From an uncultured Lachnospiraceae bacterium (GTDB lineage: Bacteria > Bacillota > Clostridia > Lachnospirales > Lachnospiraceae): a stretch of 6,444 bases of DNA. The first letter of the stretch is position 1; the number at the start of each line of letters is the position of its first letter. The stretch lies in NCBI GenBank assembly GCA_902796045.1, contig CADBNQ010000095.1:1-6444 (forward strand), in the 5' to 3' direction. Shown here piece by piece: positions 1 through 6,396 of this stretch. The notes under the pieces were generated by a model. The model searched no databases, had not been told where the DNA came from, and was given only the letters and a program-made list of their open reading frames with translations. A program made the position numbers and the translations under genes.

Positions 1-2429
1 ACTTTTTCCAGCTTCCAGATATCATCCACATATTCCTGGATGGTCCGGTCGGAGGAGAACTTGCCGCAGTTTGCGGTCTGCAGCATGGCCATGCGGGCCC
101 ACTCAGCCTCATTGCGGTAAGCGGTATCCACCCTCTTCTGGGCTTCCTTATAGGCATCGAAATCTCTTAAGATAAAATACATATCCTTATCAAGCAGGGC
201 ATTATAGAGGTCACGGAAGAGCTCCGGATTCTCCGGCGAATAGAAGCCGTCGATCAGGCGCGTCATCACCTTGCGGACATCTTCGTTATTGTTGTAGATA
301 TCCCTGGGGTTATAGCTGTTGTTTCTCTCATATTCCATAACCTCATCTGCTGACAGTCCAAAGATGAAGGCGTTTTCTTTCCCTACTTCTTCCACGATCT
401 CCACATTGGCCCCGTCCATGGTTCCGATGGTCACGGCACCGTTTAACATGAACTTCATGTTTCCGGTTCCGGAAGCTTCCTTGGAAGCAGTAGAGATCTG
501 CTCACTGACGTCTGCCGCTGCAAAGATCAGCTCTGCATTGGATACCCTGTAATCTTCGATGAAGACAACCTTGATCTTGCCGTTGATGGACTCATCGTTA
601 TTGATCTTGTCAGCTACACTGTTGATCAGCTTGATGGTCAGCTTGGCAGTGTGATAGCCTGCCGCTGCCTTGGCACCGAAAATGAAGGTTCTTGGCACGA
701 TATCCATATCAGGATTCTCTTTGATCTGTCCGTAAAGATACATCACGTGAAGAATGTTCATCAGCTGACGTTTGTACTCATGCAGCCTCTTGACCTGACA
801 GTCAAAGATGGACCTGGGATTCAGGTCTATGCCGTTGTGTTCTTTCACATAAGCAGCCAGGCGGACTTTGTTCTGATATTTGATGTTCATGAACTCATGC
901 TGACATTTGGGATCGTCCACATAAAGATTCAGGTTGTTGATATGGGAAAGGTTGGTGATCCAGTCATCACCGATCTTTTCGGTCACCCATGACGCCAGCA
1001 GGGGATTGCCATGGAGAAGGAATCTTCTCTGGGTGATACCATTGGTCTTGTTATTAAACTTATAAGGAGTCATCTCATAGAAATCCTTCAGCTCCCTCTT
1101 TTCCAGGATTTCCGTGTGCAGCCTTGCCACTCCGTTCACGGAGAAGCTTCCGGCGATTGCCAGATTAGCCATTCTTACCTGTCCGTCATAGAGGATGGCC
1201 ATTTTCCGGATTTTCTCCTGGTCTCCGGGATAGTTGGCCTGAATCTCAATGACAAAACGGCGGTTGATCTCCTCGATGATCTGGTATACCCTGGGGAGAA
1301 GCCTTGAGAAGAGCTCGATCGGCCATTTTTCCAGAGCTTCTGCCATGATGGTGTGGTTGGTGTAGGCACAGGTCTTCGTGGTGATCTCCCATGCCTCATT
1401 CCACTCGAGGCCTTCCTCATCCACCAGAAGACGCATCAGTTCAGCCACAGCTACTGTCGGGTGTGTATCATTCAGCTGGAAGGATACCTTCTCATAGAAC
1501 TTGCGTATATCATTGTGGATGGATTTATACTTGGCAATCGCTCTCTGCACCGAAGCAGAGATGAAGAAATACTGCTGTTTTAAGCGGAGCTCCTTGCCGG
1601 ACATATGATTATCGTTCGGATAGAGGACCTCTGTCAGATTCTTTGCCAGGTTGGCTTCCTCCACGGCCTTGTCGTATTCGCCCTTGTCAAAGGACTCCAG
1701 GTTGAAGGTGTTCTCTGCCTCAGCATCCCAGATGCGGAGACTGTTTACAAAATTGTTTCCATATCCTACGATGGGAATATCATAGGGGATAGCCCGAACA
1801 CTGCGGTAGCCCTTGTGCACAAACTTAGGCTTCCCGTTTGAACCGGTCACCACATCCACATAGCCGCCGAATTTGACAATCTGGGTATACTCATCCCTCT
1901 TGATCTCAAAAGGATTGCCGTTCTTTAACCAGTCATCGGGTTTCTCCACCTGAAAGCCGTTCTCAATCTTCTGCTTGAACATTCCGTAATGATAGCGGAT
2001 CCCGCAGCCGTAGGCCGGATAGCCCAGGGTAGCCAGAGAATCCAGGAAACAGGCTGCCAGACGGCCCAGGCCGCCGTTGCCCAGGGCAGCGTCAGGTTCC
2101 TGGTCTTCAATGACATTAAGGTCAAAGCCCATCTCCTCGAGCACCTCTCTGACATCATTGTAGCAGGTAAGATTGATCATATTGTTGCCCAGAGCTCTTC
2201 CCATGAGGAATTCCATGGACATGTAATAGACGATTTTCTTGTTCTCTCTGTCAAATGCTTTATGGGTGGCGATCCAGTTGTCGATGATATCATCCTTGAT
2301 GGAATAGGCCACCGCCTGATAGACCTGCTGCATATCGCAGTCTTCCAGATTACGCCGGAAGAGCATACGGGCATTGGCCTCCACTTCTTTCTTGAACTGC
2401 TTCTTGTTAAAAGCTTTCTTTCTAATCAA
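1..2429 (-). CDS. glgP: Glycogen/maltodextrin phosphorylase (GT35 family), 3' end cut by window edge
   Basis: This PLP-dependent cytoplasmic enzyme removes glucose from the non-reducing ends of alpha-1,4-glucans with phosphate, giving glucose 1-phosphate. I translated the minus strand by hand: 809 codons are visible. The N-terminal half has GNGGLGRLAACFLDS (from about residue 117) and NDTHP. The C-terminal half has KRLHEYKRQ (from residue 547) and the PLP-lysine motif EASGTGNMKF, with the Schiff-base lysine at residue 659. The visible end, around CGKFSSDRTIQEYVDDIW, matches the family C-terminus. Family members are usually about 800-830 residues, so only a few codons should be missing. The chosen start is TTG at 2429, 8 nt after a perfect AGGAGG; the first in-frame ATG is about 20 codons later and would remove N-terminal helix sequence. 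The gene lies 36 bp after ileS in the same frame and is probably cotranscribed with it. Glycogen and maltodextrin specificity cannot be separated by eye. Family assignment is very secure. Confidence 0.96.
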   Translation of the reverse strand, partial: MIRKKAFNKKQFKKEVEANARMLFRRNLEDCDMQQVYQAVAYSIKDDIIDNWIATHKAFDRENKKIVYYMSMEFLMGRALGNNMINLTCYNDVREVLEEMGFDLNVIEDQEPDAALGNGGLGRLAACFLDSLATLGYPAYGCGIRYHYGMFKQKIENGFQVEKPDDWLKNGNPFEIKRDEYTQIVKFGGYVDVVTGSNGKPKFVHKGYRSVRAIPYDIPIVGYGNNFVNSLRIWDAEAENTFNLESFDKGEYDKAVEEANLAKNLTEVLYPNDNHMSGKELRLKQQYFFISASVQRAIAKYKSIHNDIRKFYEKVSFQLNDTHPTVAVAELMRLLVDEEGLEWNEAWEITTKTCAYTNHTIMAEALEKWPIELFSRLLPRVYQIIEEINRRFVIEIQANYPGDQEKIRKMAILYDGQVRMANLAIAGSFSVNGVARLHTEILEKRELKDFYEMTPYKFNNKTNGITQRRFLLHGNPLLASWVTEKIGDDWITNLSHINNLNLYVDDPKCQHEFMNIKYQNKVRLAAYVKEHNGIDLNPRSIFDCQVKRLHEYKRQLMNILHVMYLYGQIKENPDMDIVPRTFIFGAKAAAGYHTAKLTIKLINSVADKINNDESINGKIKVVFIEDYRVSNAELIFAAADVSEQISTASKEASGTGNMKFMLNGAVTIGTMDGANVEIVEEVGKENAFIFGLSADEVMEYERNNSYNPRDIYNNNEDVRKVMTRLIDGFYSPENPELFRDLYNALLDKDMYFILRDFDAYKEAQKRVDTAYRNEAEWARMAMLQTANCGKFSSDRTIQEYVDDIWKLEK

Positions 2430-2437
2430 ACTGTTAT

Positions 2438-2443
2438 CCTCCT
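2438..2443 (-). promoter_or_regulatory. Ribosome binding site that fixes the TTG start of glgP
   Basis: The minus strand reads AGGAGG here, with 8 nt before the TTG at 2429. This perfect Shine-Dalgarno sequence with ideal spacing is the reason for choosing a non-ATG start. It lies inside the 36-bp ileS-glgP gap (2430-2465), which contains no hairpin or T-run that could act as a terminator. Confidence 0.88.
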
Positions 2444-2465
2444 GAACGATTTATACTCTGCCTCT

Positions 2466-5400
2466 TTAAGACAGCTTCCTCACGCTGAGAGCAACCTTCT
2501 CTCCGTTGATATTCCATCCCTTGCTGTAACCTTCCTGTCCGTCAAAGGAGATCTCGTCTGCCAGCACATCATTTCTGATAGCCGGAGCATTATCCTTTAT
2601 GACAGAGATGATCTTCTCATTGTCCGCGACAGAGAGCCTGATATGGTCTGTCACTTCAAAGCCGGCCTCTTTCCTCATGGTCTGGACCTTGCTGATGATC
2701 TCCCTGACAAAACCTTCCTCGATCAGCTCAGGGGTCAGGTTGGTATCAAGCACCACTGTCACACCATGGTCAGCCTGGGAGACAAAGCCTTCCTTCTGGG
2801 TCATGGAAACGAGCAGTTCCTCCGGAGCCAGACTGATGCTTCCTGTATCCAGCTCGATGGTCAGGCAGCCCTCGGTATCCAGCTGCCTCTTTGCGGCGGT
2901 CCCGTCAACACTGGCCAGGGCCTTGCTGATCTGGCCCAGCTGCCTGCCGTATTTTGGTCCCAGCAGACGGAGCTGGGGCTTGAAGGAATAGCTGGTGAGG
3001 TCAGATACATCCTCCCTGAAAGTCACGGTCTTAACATTCAATTCTTCTTCTATGATCGTCCTGTAATAATCAGGAAGCTCCACAGCTCCGCTGACGATCA
3101 TCTCGCCGATGGGCTGGCGGTTTTTGATGCCGGACACATTGCGGGCGGCACGTCCGAGCACCACGATGTCCAGCACCTCTGCCATGTTCTTCTCAAGGAC
3201 CGGATCAATCCATTCTTCCTTTACCGGCGGGAATGTACACAGGTGGATGCTCTCTGGGGCATCCTTGTCCACTGTCCTTACCATATTCTGGTAGATGTCT
3301 TCTGTGATGAAAGGAACCATGGGTGCCGCAGCCTTTGAGATGGTTACAAGGGCAGTATAGAGGGTCATGTAGGCATTGATCTTGTCCTGCTCCATGCCTT
3401 TGGCCCAGTAGCGGCTCCGTCCCCGGCGTACATACCAGTTGCTCATATCATCGACAAAGCTCTGAAGAGCTCTGGTGGTCTCAGGGATCTTGTAGGCAGC
3501 AAGGTCCTCATCCACCTCGCGGACCGTGCTGTTCAATCTTGAAAGGAGCCAGCGGTCCATCACTGACAGCTTCTCATAATCCAGACTGTATTTTGTCGGA
3601 TCAAATTCATCAATATCCGCATACAGGATATAAAATGCATAAGTATTCCAGAGGGTGCCCATGAACTTGCGCTGTCCTTCTGTCACCGCATCATCATGGA
3701 AACGGTTGGGAAGCCAGGGGGCGCTGTTGGAATAGAAATACCAGCGGATGGCATCTGCGCCGTGGGCAGCCAGGGCTTCAAAAGGATCTACCGCATTGCC
3801 CTTGCTCTTGCTCATCTTCTGCCCGTTCTCATCCTGGACATGCCCCAGGACAATAACGTTCTCAAAAGGAGCTTTGTTGAAAAGCAGGGTGGATTCTGCC
3901 AGCAGAGAATAAAACCATCCTCTGGTCTGGTCAACTGCCTCGGAAATAAACTTAGCCGGGAACTGCTGTTCAAAAATCTCTTTATTCTCAAAAGGATAAT
4001 GATGCTGGGCAAAGGGCATGGCCCCGGAATCAAACCAGCAGTCAATCACTTCGGGAACCCTGTGCATGACTCCGCCGCAGTCCGGACAGGTCATGGTAAA
4101 CTCATCAATATAAGGCCTGTGGAGTTCGACAGTGAGGGCATCATCCCTTCCAGTCTTGTCCTTCAGCTCCTGCCTGCTGCCGATGGCGTCCATGTGTCCG
4201 CAGTCATCACAGACCCATACATTCAGCGGGGTGCCCCAGTAACGATTTCTGGAGATACCCCAGTCCTGGATGTTCTCCAGCCAGTCGCCGAACCGGCCGC
4301 TGCCGATGGTCTTCGGGATCCAGTTGATGGTATTGTTATTTCGGATCAGGTCATCCTTGACTGCCGTCATCTTGATAAACCATGATTCTCTTGCATAATA
4401 AATCAGAGGTGTATCACAGCGCCAGCAGAAGGGATAATCATGTTCAAACCTGGGGGCGTCAAATAATAACCCTTCTTTGTCCAGGTCGATGAGGATCCTT
4501 GGATCCGCATCCTTGACAAAAAGACCAGCATAGGGGAGTTCCTTTGTCATCTCGCCTTTGGCATTCACAAACTGAATAAAGGGAAGATCATATTCTCTGC
4601 CCACCCGGGAGTCATCCTCACCAAAGGCCGGCGCGATATGGACGATCCCTGTACCATCTGACATGGTGACATAGCCGTCACAGGTCACATAGTGCGCCTT
4701 CTTATGCTGGGCTGCTGCAGCCTCTCCCGTTGCAGCAAACAGGGGCTCATATTCCTTATATTCCAGATCAGTCCCCTTATATCTCTCAAGAATCTCATAA
4801 GCAGGCTTATCATCTTCTGCCAGCCTGCCCAGTACTTTATCAAGCAGGGCCTCAGCCATATAGTATGTATAGCCGTCTGCTGCCTTTACCTTGCAGTAAG
4901 TCTCTTCCGGATTCACACAGAGGGCTGTATTGGAAGGCAGGGTCCAGGGGGTGGTGGTCCAGGCCAGGAACCAGGCATCCTCACCCTTGACCTTAAAGCG
5001 GACAACAGCAGACCGTTCTTTTACGGCCTTGTAGCCCTGGGCAACCTCATGGGATGAGAGAGGCGTCCCGCATCTGGGACAGTAAGGCACGATCTTGAAG
5101 CCTTTATAGAGGAGGCCCTTATCCCAGATGGTCTTAAGGGCCCACCACTCGGATTCAATAAAATCATCATGGTAGGTGACATATGGATCGTCCATGTCGG
5201 CCCAGAATCCCACCGTGCCGGAGAAGTCCTCCCACATTCCTTTATATTTCCAGACGGATTCTTTACACTTACTGATGAAAGGATCCAGTCCGTATTCCTC
5301 GATCTGTTCCTTTCCGTCAAGCCCCAGGAGCTTCTCTACCTCAAGCTCTACCGGCAGGCCATGGGTATCCCATCCGGCCTTTCTCGGTACCATGTAGCCT

Positions 5401-5624
5401 TTCATGGTCTTGTAACGGGGGATCATATCTTTGATGACACGTGTCAGCACATGCCCGATATGGGGCTTCCCGTTTGCTGTCGGGGGACCATCGTAAAAAG
5501 TATAGACAGGGCTGTCTTTCCGTGATGCGATGCTTTTTCTGAAAATATCATTGTCATTCCAGAATTTTACTGTCTCCTTCTCCCGGTCCACAAAATTCAG
5601 ATTTGTCGAAACCTTCTTATACAC
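2466..5624 (-). CDS. ileS: Isoleucyl-tRNA synthetase, long type 2 (eukaryote-like) form
   Basis: This class I aminoacyl-tRNA synthetase charges tRNA-Ile with isoleucine in the cytoplasm and edits misactivated valine. From the GTG at 5624 it has 1052 residues. In order: HIGH at 55-58; the CP1 editing domain with TTTPWTLPSN near 223-232 and GTGIVHIAPAFGEDD near 324-338; WGISRNRYWG near 455-464; DCWFDSG near 528; KMSKS at 603-607; the anticodon-binding part with SNWYVRRGRSRYW near 728-740; and a C-terminal extension with LTPELIEEGFVREI and MRKEAGFEVTD. Cysteine pairs at 182/185, 400/403, 472/475 and 513/516 match the zinc-binding pairs of Thermus-type IleRS. The length and C-terminal extension indicate type 2, not the roughly 940-residue E. 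coli type. GTG was chosen because AGGAGG lies 8 nt upstream and VYKKVSTNLNFVDREKE is a normal clostridial IleS N-terminus. An in-frame TTG at 5693 would add 23 residues but runs through a stable hairpin. The gene ends in TAA. Confidence 0.98.
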   Translation of the reverse strand: MYKKVSTNLNFVDREKETVKFWNDNDIFRKSIASRKDSPVYTFYDGPPTANGKPHIGHVLTRVIKDMIPRYKTMKGYMVPRKAGWDTHGLPVELEVEKLLGLDGKEQIEEYGLDPFISKCKESVWKYKGMWEDFSGTVGFWADMDDPYVTYHDDFIESEWWALKTIWDKGLLYKGFKIVPYCPRCGTPLSSHEVAQGYKAVKERSAVVRFKVKGEDAWFLAWTTTPWTLPSNTALCVNPEETYCKVKAADGYTYYMAEALLDKVLGRLAEDDKPAYEILERYKGTDLEYKEYEPLFAATGEAAAAQHKKAHYVTCDGYVTMSDGTGIVHIAPAFGEDDSRVGREYDLPFIQFVNAKGEMTKELPYAGLFVKDADPRILIDLDKEGLLFDAPRFEHDYPFCWRCDTPLIYYARESWFIKMTAVKDDLIRNNNTINWIPKTIGSGRFGDWLENIQDWGISRNRYWGTPLNVWVCDDCGHMDAIGSRQELKDKTGRDDALTVELHRPYIDEFTMTCPDCGGVMHRVPEVIDCWFDSGAMPFAQHHYPFENKEIFEQQFPAKFISEAVDQTRGWFYSLLAESTLLFNKAPFENVIVLGHVQDENGQKMSKSKGNAVDPFEALAAHGADAIRWYFYSNSAPWLPNRFHDDAVTEGQRKFMGTLWNTYAFYILYADIDEFDPTKYSLDYEKLSVMDRWLLSRLNSTVREVDEDLAAYKIPETTRALQSFVDDMSNWYVRRGRSRYWAKGMEQDKINAYMTLYTALVTISKAAAPMVPFITEDIYQNMVRTVDKDAPESIHLCTFPPVKEEWIDPVLEKNMAEVLDIVVLGRAARNVSGIKNRQPIGEMIVSGAVELPDYYRTIIEEELNVKTVTFREDVSDLTSYSFKPQLRLLGPKYGRQLGQISKALASVDGTAAKRQLDTEGCLTIELDTGSISLAPEELLVSMTQKEGFVSQADHGVTVVLDTNLTPELIEEGFVREIISKVQTMRKEAGFEVTDHIRLSVADNEKIISVIKDNAPAIRNDVLADEISFDGQEGYSKGWNINGEKVALSVRKLS

Positions 5625-5632
5625 GATCAATA

Positions 5633-5638
5633 CCTCCT
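5633..5638 (-). promoter_or_regulatory. Ribosome binding site that fixes the GTG start of ileS
   Basis: The minus strand reads AGGAGG, 8 nt before the GTG at 5624. The in-frame TTG two codons earlier (5630) is only 2 nt from this site, which is too close for normal initiation. The site begins 12 nt after the U run of the leader hairpin, so premature termination there would remove it from the transcript. Confidence 0.88.
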
Positions 5639-5650
5639 GAAGAATATCAG

Positions 5651-5681
5651 AAAAGGCTCCCATCCGCATGGGATGAAAGCC
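5651..5681 (-). terminator. Attenuator-like hairpin with U run in the ileS leader
   Basis: In minus-strand RNA, bases 5681-5671 (GGCUUUCAUCC) pair with 5665-5655 (GGAUGGGAGCC) as an uninterrupted 11-bp stem around the 5-nt loop CAUGC. UUUU follows (5654-5651), then a fairly U-rich stretch. Two pairs are G-U wobbles, which become C-A mismatches in plus-strand RNA, so the structure favours the ileS transcript. The form is that of an intrinsic terminator, although the U run is short. Lying between promoter and coding sequence, it would act as a regulatory attenuator and not as the end of an operon. The pairing is seen directly; the role is inferred. Confidence 0.62.
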
Positions 5682-5760
5682 GACTTCTATCAATATACCA
5701 CCTTTAAATACACTGTTAAGTGTTCACTGTGAGAATCCATCCTCGTTTTAAACAGGTATC

Positions 5761-5789
5761 ATCATATACTATCAGAGGGGGAATGTCAA
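5761..5789 (-). promoter_or_regulatory. Promoter of ileS (probably also glgP)
   Basis: On the minus strand a perfect -35 box TTGACA (5789-5784) is separated by exactly 17 bp from the -10 box TATGAT (5766-5761), which matches five of six consensus bases. Transcription should start near 5753. This is the best vegetative sigma-A type promoter in the window, as expected for an essential synthetase gene. Confidence 0.85.
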
Positions 5790-5798
5790 ATAAAATCT

Positions 5799-5827
5799 TT
5801 GTAATTCCTTCTATAATATGATAAAAT
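5799..5827 (+). promoter_or_regulatory. Probable promoter of the SH3b-protein gene
   Basis: TTGTAA (5799-5804), a 17-bp spacer and TAAAAT (5822-5827) fit a sigma-A promoter, giving a start near 5834 and a leader of about 25 nt. A perfect TATAAT at 5812-5817 is an alternative -10 box, but the matching -35 position reads AATAAA, which is poor. The -35 boxes of this promoter and of the divergent ileS promoter are only 9 bp apart, so the two polymerase footprints would overlap. Confidence 0.5.
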
Positions 5828-5849
5828 GACGATACCAATTAACTATATC

Positions 5850-5855
5850 AGGAGG
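5850..5855 (+). promoter_or_regulatory. Ribosome binding site of the SH3b-protein gene
   Basis: AGGAGG lies 4 nt before the ATG at 5860, slightly closer than usual. Another ATG at 5856 directly abuts the site and is in a different frame that stops after about 34 codons without recognisable protein character, so 5860 is the supported start. Confidence 0.75.
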
Positions 5856-5859
5856 ATGT

Positions 5860-6288
5860 ATGATAAGAAAAATACTGATCTCACTCCTTTGTGTCACGAT
5901 CATTGTCACCGGCATAACAGGAGGCTTCCTGTTTCTCTACTTTGCGATCCCCAGCCGTAAAGCTGCCGCCTCCATAGACCTTCCGAAGAGGGTGGAGGAC
6001 GAGAGGGCTGCCCTGGAGGAGAGCACTGAGGAAGAGGCTGCATCCGACACTTTTGTGGCTGATGTCTACCAGTCCCTGACTCTCAGAGAGCGTCCGGATT
6101 CCAACGCTAAAGAGATCGTCGGCCTGCCCCCTTTGACACACATGAAGATCATAGAGTATGTCAACGGCACCAATTATGCCTATGTTGAGGTCACTGCGGG
6201 TGCCAGCCAGGGAGCCAAAGGATATGTGAACACTGACTATATCACCCGGCTGGGAGAGCCTACGATCCGTGCCGGTGCAGAAGGCTGA
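5860..6288 (+). CDS. Membrane-anchored protein with one extracytoplasmic SH3b domain
   Basis: The 142-residue product begins with a short basic tip (MIRK) and a hydrophobic helix at about residues 5-30. A basic turn (PSRK) follows, then an acidic linker rich in Glu, Asp and Ala at about 45-63. A bacterial SH3 (SH3b) domain fills about 67-130: it has the LTLRERPDSNAKEIVGLP beta core and ends in GYVNTDYIT, the usual Gly-aromatic-Val ending before a final strand. No lipobox cysteine is seen; the Cys at residue 11 is inside the helix. The helix is therefore a signal anchor or an uncleaved signal peptide, with the domain outside the membrane. SH3b domains commonly bind peptidoglycan or cell-wall peptides, but there is no catalytic domain here, so the function is unknown. 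The gene is expressed away from ileS and seems to stand alone; what lies downstream is outside the window. Confidence 0.88.
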   Translation: MIRKILISLLCVTIIVTGITGGFLFLYFAIPSRKAAASIDLPKRVEDERAALEESTEEEAASDTFVADVYQSLTLRERPDSNAKEIVGLPPLTHMKIIEYVNGTNYAYVEVTAGASQGAKGYVNTDYITRLGEPTIRAGAEG

Positions 6289-6305
6289 AACAATGATTCC
6301 CCATT

Positions 6306-6396
6306 TTCATCAGTAGGTAGCTGAGACTCCCTCCTCTTCAGGGGGGAGAAAGAGTTTATTATCATCAGAGGGAGTCTCAATCTCCCTACTGATGAA
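6306..6396. repeat. 91-bp imperfect inverted repeat forming a long hairpin
   Basis: Two perfect 12-bp arm segments are nested. TTCATCAGTAGG (6306-6317) is the reverse complement of CCTACTGATGAA (6385-6396), and TGAGACTCCCTC (6322-6333) is the reverse complement of GAGGGAGTCTCA (6368-6379). They are separated by a small asymmetric gap (4 nt against 5 nt) that can partly pair, and they enclose a 34-nt centre. The stem is not followed by a T-run on either strand, so it is not an ordinary intrinsic terminator. No coding frame or clear target-site duplication flanks it. It could be a small non-autonomous mobile repeat, a structured 3' untranslated region, a small RNA, or the leader of a gene beyond the window. 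The inverted repeat is seen directly; its class is unknown. Confidence 0.85.

Larger units (their letters stand above)
5625..5753 (-). promoter_or_regulatory. Structured 5' leader of ileS, T-box not established
   Basis: This is the predicted untranslated leader, about 129 nt from an inferred start near 5753. It holds three local hairpins in transcript order: GAGGA-UGGA-UUCUC (5744-5731), ACACU-UAAC-AGUGU (5723-5710), and the 11-bp terminator-like hairpin (5681-5655). Aminoacyl-tRNA synthetase genes of Firmicutes are often controlled by T-box leaders. The stretch AAAGGUGGUA (5705-5696) resembles the first half of the T-box sequence and sits in the expected place before a terminator. However, the ACCGCG half is missing, and there is little room for a full Stem I with an isoleucine specifier codon. 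The segment GGAUGGA (5742-5736) could pair with UUCAUCC in the 5' arm of the terminator hairpin, giving a possible antiterminator. The regulatory class remains open. Confidence 0.5.

Noticed and set aside
651..992. Short plus-strand open frames within 319-1841
   Set aside because: All lie opposite the conserved glgP sequence, including the PLP-lysine and KRLHEYKRQ regions, and have no protein-family character of their own.
1029..1031. Gln467 of GlgP in NGITQRR, where many relatives have proline or histidine
   Set aside because: This position varies in the family and all catalytic motifs are intact, so there is no reason to infer changed function.
1989..3338. A 449-codon plus-strand open frame opposite the 3' part of ileS and the 5' part of glgP
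   Set aside because: Its codons align exactly with the sense codons, so it is interrupted only where the real genes use TTA, CTA or TCA, which are rare here; it ends at a serine TCA of ileS. It spans two real genes, has no ribosome binding site and no recognisable protein features.
3696..4385. A 229-codon plus-strand open frame inside ileS
   Set aside because: It is in the same codon-aligned antisense register as the longer shadow and lies wholly opposite strongly conserved IleS sequence.
5625..5760. A full T-box riboswitch upstream of ileS
   Set aside because: The complete AGGGTGGNACCGCG core and a convincing Stem I with an isoleucine specifier are not present, so I call only a structured attenuator-like leader with a partial resemblance.
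5881..6141. An 86-codon minus-strand open frame opposite the SH3b gene
   Set aside because: The plus-strand product has a clear signal anchor, an SH3b domain and an AGGAGG site; the minus frame has none of these.
6306..6396. The long inverted repeat as an intrinsic terminator
   Set aside because: Neither end of the stem is followed by a T-run in the transcribed direction.
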